A stretch of 64,000 nucleotides of DNA, taken from the NCBI GenBank assembly GCA_905250025.1, contig CAJNOJ010000005.1:62001-126000 (forward strand), in the 5' to 3' direction. The notes beneath the pieces were generated by a model that saw only the letters and a program-made list of their open reading frames with translations, searched no databases and was not told where the DNA came from. Source of the DNA: Adineta ricciae. Lineage: Eukaryota > Rotifera > Eurotatoria > Adinetida > Adinetidae. This document shows positions 37,885-50,220 of this stretch, in pieces. Each line of letters starts with the position of its first letter. The stretch's first letter is position 1. Made by a program: the position numbers and the translations under genes.

Positions 37885-38945
37885 ATGGCAAATCTTCTCG
37901 AACAAATCCGTCAACATACAACGATTGTTGCCGATACTGGCGATTTCGCTTCGTTGGAAAAGTATAAACCAACGGATACAACGACAAATCCATCGTTAAT
38001 CTTAGCTGTAGCGAATATGAAACAGTATGATCATATAATTGACGAAATCATTGATAAATGTCGAGAAAAAGATTCCTCAGCGTTGGATGAACAGGCTGTC
38101 ATCGATGATATCATGGATACAGTCTTCGTAGCATTTGGAGAGGAAATTCTGAAGATAGTTCCTGGCCGAGTGTCAACAGAAGTCGATGCGCGACTTTCAT
38201 TCGATCGCGAAGGACAAATCAACAAAGCACGACACTTGATTCAATTATATGAAGAACGTGGAATATCAAAAGATCGAATTTTGATTAAATTGTCATCAAC
38301 ATGGGAAGGCATTCAAGCTGCAAAAGAATTAGAAACGAAATATGGTATACATTGCAATATGACGTTGATCTTTTCGTTTGCACAAGCATTAGCATGTGCC
38401 GATGCTCAAGTTACACTTATTTCACCATTCGTTGGTCGAATCTATGATTGGTATATCGAGAAGAAAGGCAAACGTGACTATGAAATTGATGAAGATCCTG
38501 GTGTTGTAAGTTCTTCCTCTGAAAGTGTTCTGCTTTTCAACTGTCTTTTATCATTCGACAGGTCAGTGTGACACGTATTTACAATTATTACAAACAGAAC
38601 GATATTCCAACAGTCATTATGGGCGCATCGTTTCGTAACACGAAACAAATTCTCGGCTTAGTCGGTTGCGATTTGTTGACCATCAGTCCGAAATTACTCG
38701 AAGAGTTAGTGGAGCAGAAGAGTGTTGACAATGCGCAAGTTACTGTTTATTTAAACAAAGAACAAGCTGCTCAAAAAAGTAAAGACAAAAAGAAATACGA
38801 TAAACTCGATGAAGCGACCTTCCGTTGGATGATGAACGAAGATGAAATGGCCAGCGACAAACTCTCCGACGGAATCAGGAAATTTGCAATCGATGCGAAA
38901 AAACTCGAAGAACTCGTTCGAGCACGTATTCAACAAAAGAAATAA
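37885..38945 (+). CDS. TALDO1: Transaldolase
   Basis: Transfers a dihydroxyacetone unit between sugar phosphates in the non-oxidative pentose phosphate pathway, in the cytosol. Two exons (37885-38505, 38562-38945) give 334 aa, close to the 337 of the human enzyme. Family signatures: VADTGDF near the N-terminus with the catalytic Asp, [24 protein letters not shown], and the Schiff-base Lys in [13 protein letters not shown]. Also present are [29 protein letters not shown], and the late [11 protein letters not shown] and [15 protein letters not shown]. The chosen ATG begins the conserved MANLLEQIR; the longer upstream open frame is not conserved. A complete, ordinary housekeeping gene. Confidence 0.97.
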
Positions 38946-39557
38946 ACACGAACCTCATTTATATCTTTTTCTGCTTCTTTTATGAATATCTTAGAGGACT
39001 AAAAGTCTTACTTTTTTAAATATTTTTTCTTTTCAAACGATATAACATTGATCAGTAACTCATCTCGCTTCTTCACACGAATGCAATTATCATACTGACA
39101 AAGTGTCAAAAGTTGATACGATCTCCAAGGAGACAAAAAAACATGTTGTTTGGCAGACAGAATTCCTTCTCAAAATACAAAGGTTTATCATAAGTGAAAA
39201 GTACATAGCAACATATTGATAGATAATGAACACGTCTGTCGTGATGAGATTATTTTATCTTTGTAAAACGAGACTTTTGCTAATGATAGCCAGTGGATTC
39301 TCGTTGCTTTGCCACGTCTCTACAGAACACATGTTCAAACAGTGAATAGACGAGCGATTCTACAACTTTCGATCGAAGTTTTGTCATCCAATGATAATTT
39401 ATGATAGCATAACTGTCATTTCTGTTCTAAATCCGAAAGCAAAGCATCTAATCATCAAGGTTATTTTTGCTAATACGATTATAAGACGAGTTGTTCTTTC
39501 TTCTTTTTCATTCGTTCTTACCTGCTAAGAAGACAGAAGGAGAAAGAACTCCGGTTA
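38946..39557. other. Intergenic, nothing recognised
   Basis: Transaldolase 3' UTR and carboxypeptidase promoter; no exon seen. Confidence 0.5.
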
Positions 39558-42500
39558 ATGATAACGCTTGAAATTAAACGGCAAACAATGATTCGAGAAG
39601 ACGACAAACTCCATGAACATTCATCAGACATTCCATTAAGTATATCCGAACAATTCAAACATGATTTTATACAATCTCTTAAAGGTAAATGTTTATTTTT
39701 TTGCAATTGAAAACTTGCCATGATCTGATTTCGTTTCTCTTCTCTGTAAACTCAAAGAAAAACAAAACATTCGTTTCGTTACTTAACAATATACATGCAT
39801 TATCGTATAAAACAAAGAAAAATAACATCCTTGCGATGTTGAAGTACATTTTGTCTAGGGAGGAATGCGAACGAGCAAAGACATTGAAAGAAAAGTTTTT
39901 ATAAAACATCGAACTGAATGCCGATTGAGTGTTGAAAACGTGAGAAAACAAACAAAACGATTAGCAACGACATATTTCCATCATGGCTGATTCAAACGAA
40001 AAACGAACAGTAAAACTACCACAGATCCACCCAGTTTCCAATCAAAACTTTGAGCTTGAAAGATTTCAGCAGCTTAAAACTGGTTCGCTTCGTTCTGTTT
40101 GATCTCGAAAGAAAAACCGTACGACTTTATGTACACGAACTTTTTAGATACGGATTCCTATGAACAATGGCGCGCCAATATTCATCGACAGTTAGAAGAA
40201 GATCTTCAACGACAAGTTCAGGCATTGCTGGCAGAGTCCGAAAAACAAGAATTGTTGAATAAACAACGGCAACAACAACTCCGGTAGGAAAAATATCTTC
40301 TGTGGTGATTTCGAAACGAAAAATTTGTATAAACAGAAGTCTTATATTTACAACGTGATTACGAAATGAAAAAAACAAAAGAAAATCAAACATTCTTTTT
40401 TAAGAGAGAAAAATACTTTCAGAAAGATAATCTTTTTCTAAGAAATGTTTCTCCAAAAGTAAGAATTTCAATTTTCACTTCTAATTCGAAGTTTTGTCTT
40501 ACAGAACTGGTCAACGTCTTCCATTTCAACAACCGGAAGTCGACATTCCCCAAGGTGTACCATGGAGTGAAATCGATCGACGTAATCGTTCCGTTCTCTG
40601 TTCCCAAAATGGGAAAGATCCTTCGGAAACAAAAGATAATCTCTCGTCATTGAATTACCAACGATCAACTCAACCAAACCACACATTTGACTTCGATTCT
40701 TATGGAAACTATCGTCGTTGTCGACGTTATTCGCTCGAAAATATCGACTATGCTTTAGATAATTCTTCATTCCATTTTCAAACACTCGGTGATTACAAAC
40801 GAAGGTCAATCAATTCTATCACTACTGATTTATCATCGACTGTACTGCTACATGGAAATAGTATCGTCAAATCCAATAAAGCAGATATTTTGAATCTACT
40901 TGATCAGCGATCGTCAACGAACATAAATCCAAAAACATTTGTTAATCAATACGGAGTTGTGATCAGTGAAGATGGACCGTTTTGGCCTTGTGATTATCGT
41001 ATTCTTCATCCTACACCTAAATTGAATACACGTGAAGTGACACCAAAAGAAGAATTCTATTCATCAGTCGATGAGTCATCTTTGAAAAGTAAGTTAACAA
41101 TTCCGACAAATAGAAAAAGATTTTTTTTGTTATATTTGTCTTTGGATCGGTAACAATTTGATGTTGATGATGATGATGAGGACAAACAATCTACTTCTTT
41201 CTTTCCTTTGCATTTCTTTTTCTTCGTTACAAATCATTTTTGACATGAAAGTTTCGAAGGTGATCTAATTGAGAGAAGAAATGCGTGTTGGACAATCAAT
41301 TTGGTCACGAGAAGATTTCAATTTCACTAATCCGAGCAGTTCGTTGATTTTCTCACGAACACCGAACGCTCTAGTGAAATTTTACTCCGATACCGAACTA
41401 ACTCCTAACGATAGTCAACAGGAACTGGATAGTCTGATCAATTCAAGCAAACGACTGTTTTCAAATATTAATTTTCGTAGTCGACTTTACAAAAAGCAGC
41501 AGTTTATCTTAAGTGATGGGACAATTAAGACAACGTACTGTTTTCGTTCAACAGAAATACCTGTTGATGATCACGGACCATTTTGGCCAATGGCTGTGCC
41601 AATAAAACATCCCGGGCCGTCATTTTCGTTCTTAATACGAAATGAAGATAAACAAGAACCTAAGGAATGCTATTCTTTAGGTACGAAAGGTCACCAAACA
41701 TTCGATAATCAACCGGCGGGTCAAAAATACACCGACCCATTCAAGCATGCAGTTGTTGTGTATGAAATTGATAAAACTCCACGAAAGCAAGAAGCAAAGC
41801 CGTTAGATAACGAAACCATGTGTCCAACGTTGATATTCGAATCACGATTCGAAGGTGGAAATTTGCAACAAGCCAAGCGCGTGTAAGAAAAACCTCGAGA
41901 ATCTTTTCCTCACCCATAAAATTCCATGTTTTAGAGGTCAATTTGAGTATGAACTTGTTCTTCAGCCGGATCTCTACACTCGACGACATATACAATGGTA
42001 TTACTTTCGTGTTCAGAATATGATTGCCAATATTACTTATCGTTTTCGAATTATTAATTTAATGAAGAAAAGTAGTCTGTACAATGAAGGTATTTAGACA
42101 AGTTTTTCGCCCCTCCCCCCTCTTTGTAGTCAAAATAGAGATTTCCTACATATCGGTTAGAGGAAGAGATTCATCTTTCAACAAAAAAAAACAATTTCTT
42201 GTAATATTCAACAGTATTTTGAATGTTGATTCAACCTTCTTTAACTAAATCACCCGATCGAATATGTCAATATTTGATTTTAATCATTATTTGACAACAG
42301 GAAGAATAGGAATCTACGCCTCTAAAGTAAATGAACATCGCCTAGGCAATAACAATGGCTTTCACGACCAAAAAATCGAATCGATCACGAATAATTGAAA
42401 TCTCTTGATTGAATACTTGCTTGATTTAGGAATGAAAATCTTACTTTTCTCCGAATTGGCCAAGAAAAGAGAATCGCAAGGTTGGCACCGTGTTGGTCAT

Positions 42501-45500
42501 CATATAAACTATAGTGAATACAAACCGCGTTCTTACAATTCTCTACTCGATCGTGATATAAACTATTTCGAACTTGATTTTCAACTTGTACGTTCAAACA
42601 GACGAAAGTCTGAACATTCTATTCGAATCCATGTTGTTTTTCTTGCGTAGGAATTCTTCTACACGGGTGATACGTGTTACATATCTCATTGTTATCCGTA
42701 CACATTCACCGATCTCAAAGATGATTTAGATTATTTATCTTCTACTCGACCCCGTGAAATCTTTCGTCGTGATGTTCTCTGTGAATCTCAAGCAGGAAAT
42801 TCCTGTTTCATCGTCACTGTTACCGATGAATGTATGTTAATCTGAAAGCTATTTACATGTGAACCAACGCTTTTCTTATTGGAATTTTAGCTGTGCCAGT
42901 CAAACAGAAAAAATTTGTTTTAATCACTGCTCGAATCCATCCAGGCGAAACTAATTCTAGTTATATGATGCGTGGTTTACTTGAATTCATCACATCCGAT
43001 GATGAAATCGCTAAAGTAAAAGGAAAATTCTTTGCACTATAACTATGATTGATAATGTTTCCTTTCTAAAGCGATTACGTTCACAATTGGTATTCAAAAT
43101 CGTTCCAATGCTGAATCCTGACGGCGTAATCGTTGGTAATTATCGATGTTCATTAACAGGAAAAGATATGAATCGTAATTTTCGTCATCCACATAAACAA
43201 AGTTTTCCGACTATTTATCACATTAAACAACTAGTGCAAACCTTACAAAAAGAACGACGTGAAGTAAGAGTTCATCGAAATCAAACAATCTTATCGTGAT
43301 CGAGAGAATTTCGTTTATAAACTTAGATTTTGGCCTTTTGCGATCTGCATGGCCATAGTCGAAAATCGAATGTGTTCGCGTACGGTTGTGATGGATGTGA
43401 CGGACCACAGCCTGATATGAAAAACTTTCTAAGCGCACGTGTCCTTCCGTTTATCATGTCGAAAATAGTGAGTAGACAGAAATTACAAATAGGAATGATC
43501 GGCTAGTTGAATGACTGTGATAGGCGCCGGAAATGTTTGCATTTGATGATTGTAAATTCCATATTCATCGATGTAAAGAGTCAACGGGACGTGTAGTAAT
43601 GTGGAGAGAAATGTTAATCAAAAATAGTTTTACACTTGAAGCATCTTTTGGTGGATCAAGTATTGTGTAAGTTTGTTTCGTTTGGAAATGTCTCCTCACT
43701 TTTAGCGGACTTGTAGAGATAAACCATCACACTTTAATATCCAAGATTACGAAAAGTTCGGTCAATGTATATGCGAATCACTGAGACAATATTTAGACAT
43801 ACTTTCAGATTCAGCGTAAGTTGAATTGAACGTTTTCTCTGTGGTTAGGTGTTCCATTGTTTATACAGACGAATGGATACTATCTTTATGGATATTACAA
43901 AATGTGTTCTTCAAAAATTAGAAAAAGAGAAGATTCCACCGGCTCTGTTGTCTCTTATTTATCCCGGTAAGATCAACAGGTAATCGTATGTGTTTTGGTA
44001 AACCTATGGAATATTTTAGTAGAGAAACAAGAAGGTGAATCAATTGTGTCCATGACATCGGTATCGGATTGTTTACAAGCATTGAAACAATGTCATCGTA
44101 CGATCTATGAACAAGATGCATCAAGGTTAGCCATGGATTGGAATCTAATACAATTGATTTTCTTGTTTTACATAGTTCGAGTGACTCAGACAGCGACCCG
44201 GAGGGTGGTGAACTCCCCGAAGTATCATACAGAAAAGGCCGTGGAAGCGACGATGCAGCAGCAAATGGCACGGACATCGAACGCATGAGAACAAGACGAG
44301 TGGATGACGAGACGAGCGGAGTTGCACCAAAGAAACAATCTAGAAAAAAACGAACAGAAAAAGCCATTGAAGAACGTGTTCAAAAACTAGCCCGCAAACG
44401 AGAGGTAAACAAATCTCATCTTTTATTCTAAGAATACTTGATACTATTGACTCTCATCGATGAGATAAATTGACTAATAATCCAAGTAAAACTCTCATTG
44501 ATATTCACCCTTAGATTCAACAAAGTCAACCTCTCAAAACAACATTTGTATCGGTGAGATCTCATTTTCTTCTATTCACCTCTTTGTAATACATCGCTGC
44601 TATCAATATCAAATCTAAATAGACTCATGAAGATATTGATGGTACTTCATATGAGCCTCTACGTCGAAATCGTATATCTTACCCATCAATGGCATCGGAA
44701 ACCGAGACATGTTCGCAAATAAAACTTACACTCTCTGTTGATCAGGTTCTAGACAATACACACTCATCCATTGAATATTCATATAAACTAGCTTTGTTTT
44801 TTCCATCTAATCAATATACTATATGACTTATATTGCTTTGAAACATTTCACATTGGGATGCTTGTGCTTTGACATTTGTTTTGTTTTATGTAATGAACGT
44901 ATTGTTTTGAAACAATTTTGTAATGATTGTTTTGTTTAGATGGACAAAGCTACTCGAGCATTGCCACCACGAGGCACCTTATTTGTTAGCAAATATGCAA
45001 ATCGAAGTGGACATGGTCAACCAATTTTTAGTACGGAACGTGCTTTAGAACGAAAACAAGTATAGTTGTCATTTGTAGTGAAAAGAAGATTGACTTATAA
45101 GATTTGTCTTTGTAGAAAAAACTCAATGCAGTGTTACAAGAATTTCAGGTAGAAAGTCGAGATCAATATAACATATATTTCATTTTTAACAAAAAAAAAC
45201 TCGTTTCTAGACGAATGAATATGATGCAGATACCGAACAAAGTATTGTATAACCCTCACTCGTTCACTAGAAAATCAAATTGATTTTCTTAAGATGTGTA
45301 TTCCATACCTGAACATTCCCAATTGGAAATATCCAGTATTGCCGATCAAAATACGTCGTTAACGCATGGTATTGGGAAACGAACAACTTCATTGGCTTCT
45401 CTAACCCTCAATGATTTTCTACCATCACTACCTGATCAACCAATTTCCACCATTAGTGGTACCTATGTTTCCCAGCCGACTATATCTAAGAATTTACCGG

Positions 45501-46030
45501 TGCGTCGATTGCGTACCGAACGTCGTCCACAACTATCAAATAGAACGATTTCTTCCAATGACATAAGTCAATTGTCACATGTGTTGGAAATCACAACACC
45601 CATAACACCACAATTGAATCTTTCCTCGTCGATCAATGCTATTGATACATCAGTAACAGATTCATCGAATCGATACTCTTATGAAACTCAAATGGATTCC
45701 AATGGTATTAATCATTATCGTTTACAAGCTGTACTGGATAATGTTCATTCTTCATTACCAAAAAGCGATGCACCTGTGATACGTAGTAACGCCAATGCGG
45801 GCGTAAAAATGCCATCGGTATTCAATAGCGTCACCCAACACAAAAGAGTTTCGAAACCCAGATCATATGTTTATTCTACTCAACAACTTCTTGCACCAAT
45901 CGAACCTACAGCACGAGAACTATCAGCTAGTATTCTACATGAAAATACACATCAGTTAAATCCGATGGAACGTTTTAGTCAAATTGTTCAGCAACTTCAT
46001 GTACCAGCCGAGAAAAGTAAACGAGTATGA
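39558..46030 (+). CDS. Cytosolic carboxypeptidase, CCP2/CCP3 (AGBL2/3) type, M14 family
   Basis: About 21 exons give some 1390 aa. Catalytic part (exons from about 41935 to 43815): an N-terminal beta domain (FEYELVLQPDLYTRRHIQWYYF), zinc ligands in ARIHPGETNSSYMMRG and CDLHGHSRKSNVFAYG, substrate-binding PMLNPDGVIVGN and DMNRNFRHP, and the catalytic Glu in FTLEASFGGSS. CCPs remove glutamates or detyrosinate the C-terminal region of tubulin, mainly in cilia and neurons. Before the catalytic part, exons 3 and 4 each carry a GPFWP motif (SEDGPFWPCDYRILHP and DDHGPFWPMAVPIKHP). A long low-complexity C-terminal extension (44176-46030) has acidic, Lys/Arg-rich coil and Ser/Thr-rich parts. The start is less sure: I used ATG 39558 because its exon ends in the right phase for 40148. 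The border at about 41276 has a poor acceptor. Confidence 0.88.
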
Positions 46031-47206
46031 TGTGATTCCAGTCTGAATACTTGTTCAAGTCTCAACAAATGATCTTGATGTTTTATTCTTTTATATTTGA
46101 AATGATGTCTTTTCAATTGCTCAGTTCATCTGCTTTCGACTGTATTTTTTTTTCATTTGCCTTTTGTAATGAAAAGTACAAACATTTTCGAAGAATAAAA
46201 TATTGAACTTCTGTCAGTTTTTCTACATATCAAAACAATCTAAAATGCAGTATTCAAACTAAGACAACTGTCAATGAATGCAAAAAAAAACGAACAAGAA
46301 GCACTACAATGTTATATCTTCATTATCTTTAGTGTTTTACTATACGGAAAAGTAAAATCAAATGATGAAAGAGAATTCATAGCTGAACAAACTCAATGTT
46401 TCAATACACACAACTATCGATCGACATCTAACCACTCGATTCGAACGATATATAACTACTTTATCAAATTATTTGATATCGTCTTATTTGTATATCCGTC
46501 TATAAACATTCGAATTATCTAGTAGAAACCCATTAGTCTATTACATCTAATACAAAGTTAGACTCTCGGGACAACTATCCAAGACGACACAAAAATCGAT
46601 TCTTCTTGTCTTGTTTCTCTTATCAACCGATAACCCTACCACTAATTTCTATCACTTTCAAATAACCATCAATATGTTTGAATCCCCGACCTCTTAATAA
46701 AATCTATCTATAAACACGTTATTGTCTACCAACATGCCAGATAGATAGTAAATCATATTGAATACGCCTTTCCTACTATCTATTTCTCTTTATATCCATT
46801 GTCCGTAAATTACAATAGTATAAAACTGCAGTCTGGACCAATTCGATGCTTTTTACAAATATTATCAACAATAGTGTGATAAAAGAAGTGTTTTCTTCTA
46901 TTTGATATCTATTAAATACGACTAGGATCGTCTTAGCTTACTTAAATATACACACATGGACAACAAATGTATGTAAAAATAGGAGAAAGATGAAAGAAAA
47001 GCAATAATACTAGAAATTTGTGTTAATGAGACATGTCAATTGTTATATATGAATTCATGTACAACAAATCATGACATTGATTAAGAAAAGAATGACAAAA
47101 TCTTTTTGATTGCATATCGATTTATCATTCTTTCACTTTTCAAATACAAATAATATGATTGTTCTATCTCTAGGATAATATGTCATATCTTTTTTTTCTT
47201 TTTCTC
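46031..47206. other. Intergenic with poly(A) signal
   Basis: Noncoding, AT-rich. The open frame at 46274-46522 lacks any recognised feature. Confidence 0.5.
46193..46198 (+). terminator. Polyadenylation signal AATAAA
   Basis: Found about 165 nt after the carboxypeptidase stop codon, in a T-rich context. Confidence 0.6.
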
Positions 47207-47578
47207 TTACCATCCTCCCACAGATTGGCTAATAAAACGCGCATCGATATATGCGCATACACCAATAGAATCTTGTTCTTTCTTTGCATCATGTTCTAGT
47301 AATCTGTATTCGAGACGTGTAAAATGCTCCAGTATTTTTCTTTTCTCTCCGTTCGAGATCGACGATTGACCAATCAAGAAACGAAGGAAAATCTCTCTCC
47401 GCATGTTTTTCTCTGCTTTTTCTCTCGCATCGATGTAAAAGGCAACAAGCATCCATATTGCATATCTAATTGAAGACGTGTGCGAATCAACTACTGCTTG
47501 TACTTGTCTTACATTTGTCTCTGTATACGCACCAGGCTTAGAGCAACACGATTGCACAAGAATATCGGAGATCTTCAT
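47207..47578 (-). CDS. Hypothetical 123-aa protein
   Basis: An intronless open frame with normal amino-acid composition between two real genes. It has a Cys pair near the start (VQSCCSKPG), a hydrophobic helix (IRYAIWMLVAFYI) and a charged helical C-terminal half (MRREIFLRFLIG, KRKILEHFTRLEYRLLEHDA). Unlike the random frames around it, it is not low-complexity. I recognise no family. It could be a true small gene, a single exon of a larger one, or chance. Confidence 0.45.
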   Translation of the reverse strand: MKISDILVQSCCSKPGAYTETNVRQVQAVVDSHTSSIRYAIWMLVAFYIDAREKAEKNMRREIFLRFLIGQSSISNGEKRKILEHFTRLEYRLLEHDAKKEQDSIGVCAYIDARFISQSVGGW

Positions 47579-47818
47579 GTTTGATATTAATCAGATGAAC
47601 CTAATCGTTTACATCTGACAAAAATAGACAGGCAAGTGAAAAGAATCAAGAAAGAAAAACTCTTTCGATTATAGTTGATACTATTCAAGATGGTATCAAT
47701 TAAAAATAAAGAGCAATAGAATAATATGACTAATGATTTACCTTAATCAAAGAAGATTTTTGGTTTATTTTAGTTAGAAAAAGATATTCAAACGAAACTC
47801 TGTGTGTTTTGCCAGTAC

Positions 47819-48667
47819 ATGGATTCAAACTTGTCAACAAAATTACTTCCACATCAAGCGCTTCTGAATACATTTATTAAAAGTGAATACGCATCATCGG
47901 GAACTAACAATCAACAATATCCATTAACAGTTTATCCGTTAACATCAATGAGTAGTGCAGGAAGTGAATCAAGTTTAAGCTCACCATCGCCTCCGATGCA
48001 TATCGACGAAAACTATCTGGATACATCAACAGCAAATGAAAAACATTTATTAGATTCTTCAAATAGCGTAAACCATTCTCGACGTACGCGTCGTACAACA
48101 CGTCGATTGAATGGTCAACCTTATTCATCAGCAAATACATCTCGTCGAATGTCATCGAAACGTCGACAACAACAACATCATCAACAACAACAACAACAAC
48201 AACAAGCGCATCAAACCTTGTCTCAAGACGATGTGCAAAATCAACGTGCGATTGCCAATGTACGAGAACGACAACGTACCCAATCATTAAATGATGCTTT
48301 TGCACATCTGCGTCATATTATTCCAACATTACCCTCGGATAAATTATCCAAAATTCAAACATTGAAATTAGCAACAAGATACATCGATTTTCTCTATCAA
48401 ATCCTACGTTCCGATGAAGAACATTCTTCATCATCATCTTCAAATCTCTCGATGACACAGCAACAACAACATCAACAACATCAACATACAATTGATACAG
48501 GTTCATCGCCATCACCACCGATCCAACAAACTGAGCGTCCATTAAGCTATGCATTTAGCGTATGGCGTATGGAAGGTGCTTGGACTGCTAATGATAATCC
48601 AAATAACGAACAACAAACATCGATCGGTAATGGACCATTTTCTCCTGATGATTATCAAGAAAACTAA
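47819..48667 (+). CDS. twist: Twist-family bHLH transcription factor
   Basis: A 282-aa product from one exon; the ATG at 47819 follows a pyrimidine-AG site, so an upstream exon may exist. The bHLH at about residues 140-196 has the Twist signature: [20 protein letters not shown] in the basic region and helix 1, then [26 protein letters not shown]. Near the C-terminus [14 protein letters not shown] (about 242-255) is the Twist box (WR motif), which is diagnostic and used for transactivation and partner binding. The N-terminal half is Ser/Thr-rich with a basic [11 protein letters not shown] patch and a polyglutamine run (about 48170-48205). Twist controls mesoderm and muscle precursors. The last 15 codons lie in a segment duplicated in the assembly after the N at 48839. 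Confidence 0.93.
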   Translation: MDSNLSTKLLPHQALLNTFIKSEYASSGTNNQQYPLTVYPLTSMSSAGSESSLSSPSPPMHIDENYLDTSTANEKHLLDSSNSVNHSRRTRRTTRRLNGQPYSSANTSRRMSSKRRQQQHHQQQQQQQQAHQTLSQDDVQNQRAIANVRERQRTQSLNDAFAHLRHIIPTLPSDKLSKIQTLKLATRYIDFLYQILRSDEEHSSSSSSNLSMTQQQQHQQHQHTIDTGSSPSPPIQQTERPLSYAFSVWRMEGAWTANDNPNNEQQTSIGNGPFSPDDYQEN

Positions 48668-49048
48668 CCGAATGTATAGATAATCAACTCTCCACAGGGT
48701 GTGAGTTTTCTTTCTTCATCTATCATTCTTTTAATTCTTATAGCTTTCTCTCATCATCATCATCATCATCATGTTGTTCCTGCCGTTCATCTATTCTTTG
48801 TTTTTCTTGTTGTTGTTCTTTTCTCGAAATGAATGAAGNCATCGATCGGTAATGGACCATTTTCTCCTGATGATTATCAAGAAAACTAACCGAATGTATA
48901 GATAATCAACTCTCCACAGGGTGTGAGTTTTCTTTCTTCATCTATCATTCTTTTAATTCTTATAGCTTTCTCTCATCATCATGTTGTTCCTGCCGTTCAT
49001 CTATTCTTTGTTTTTCTTGTTGTTGTTCTTTTCTTGAAATGAATGAAG
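48618..49048 (+). repeat. Direct duplication flanking a single N (probable unmerged contig ends)
   Basis: 48618-48838 (221 nt) recurs at 48840-49048 (209 nt). The copies differ by four ATC triplets in a (TCA)n run near 48754-48771 versus 48974-48982 and by a C/T substitution near the end (TTCTCG versus TTCTTG). The N at 48839 sits exactly between. The first copy includes the Twist C-terminal codons and stop. The pattern fits two alleles of one locus placed head to tail by a scaffolder. Confidence 0.9.
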
Positions 49049-50220
49049 ATCGAAAGAATTTTATTCCAAACTTGACTTATCTTCACGTAATGACCGAGGC
49101 AAACATGGAATGAGAAGATTTCACTAGGGAACGAAAGATTTGTTCGATTTCGTCATGAAGTGATGAATAAATGTCTGATAAGATGGTTATTCGATCTGAT
49201 TCTGTTTTTTTTATTTCATCATATTTTAACAAAACGACGACATTCACTTGTCGAATTCTTATCGAAATCTTGATAACATCATTTAAACGAGTCTCCATGG
49301 ACAATCATTGTTGCTGCTGTTGATAATGATGTTCAATTGAAAGAACAGATTGAAAAAGAAAAGAACAGAGCAGTAATGCGAAGTCAGTCGAAATACTTCC
49401 TTGACTTGCAATAAATTAGTGTTAACTGCACTTGTTTATCTAGCCGGAAGGAGAAAAGCAAGACGATTCGACATTTGGGCATCGACGTGTGTACACATTC
49501 TTGCATACATATATATATCCGAGAGAAGAACAATAATATAAACATAAGACATAACCAGTAAAAGCAGCAACAATGATCTGCAGATGTGAGACGTGCAAAT
49601 TGTTACTCATCTCGGATTATCACTGTCCGAATCAGACTTGTTATTCTACTGAACAATTAAGACTTTGCTCTGCACTCGGAATTAACGTGTGAAAATGTCT
49701 AAGCAAAGGTCACTAGAATTCGACAGTCAGAAAAGGCAAACTGAACATGCTGCGAGTGTGACTTATGTAGTTCATTTCGCTGATAATGATCAATTTTGAC
49801 ACGTTAGTGTGGTATCATGAATGATAAGTTCGATATTAAAATGAAATCATACTCATCGATCATAAGTTTAATTGACTTATACAATGGCAGAAGGAACAAG
49901 AGAGAGAGTGAAGAAAAGCAAAAGAAAAAAAAAGATTGATTTGATGAGAAACAGATGAAGAACATATCTCAAANCGAGTGTGACTTATGTAGTTCATTTC
50001 GCTGATAATGATCAATTTTGACACGTTAGTGTGGTATCATGAATGATAAGTTCGATATTAAAATGAAATCATACTCATCGATCATAAGTTTAATTGACTT
50101 ATACAATGGCAGAAGGAACAAGAGAGAGAGTGAAGAAAAGCAAAAGAAAAAAAAAGATTGATTTGATGAGAAACAGATGAAGAACATATCTCAAAAAATA
50201 ACTAATCTCTTCGAATCTTT
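49049..50220. other. Intergenic between Twist and RFX, partly duplicated
   Basis: No exon seen. It includes the second N-flanking duplication. The 3' side belongs to the RFX gene on the other strand. Confidence 0.5.
49753..50195 (+). repeat. Second direct duplication flanking a single N
   Basis: 49753-49973 and 49975-50195 are 221 nt each and appear identical by eye, separated only by the N at 49974. They start at CGAGTGTGACTTATG and end at CATATCTCAAA. The same assembly explanation applies. Confidence 0.9.

Noticed and set aside
38031..38225. Antisense frame in the transaldolase gene
   Set aside because: A shadow of the highly conserved plus-strand coding sequence.
48754..48982. Repeats considered as CRISPR or satellite array
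   Set aside because: Only two copies separated by an N, with a trinucleotide microsatellite inside; no spacers or array structure.
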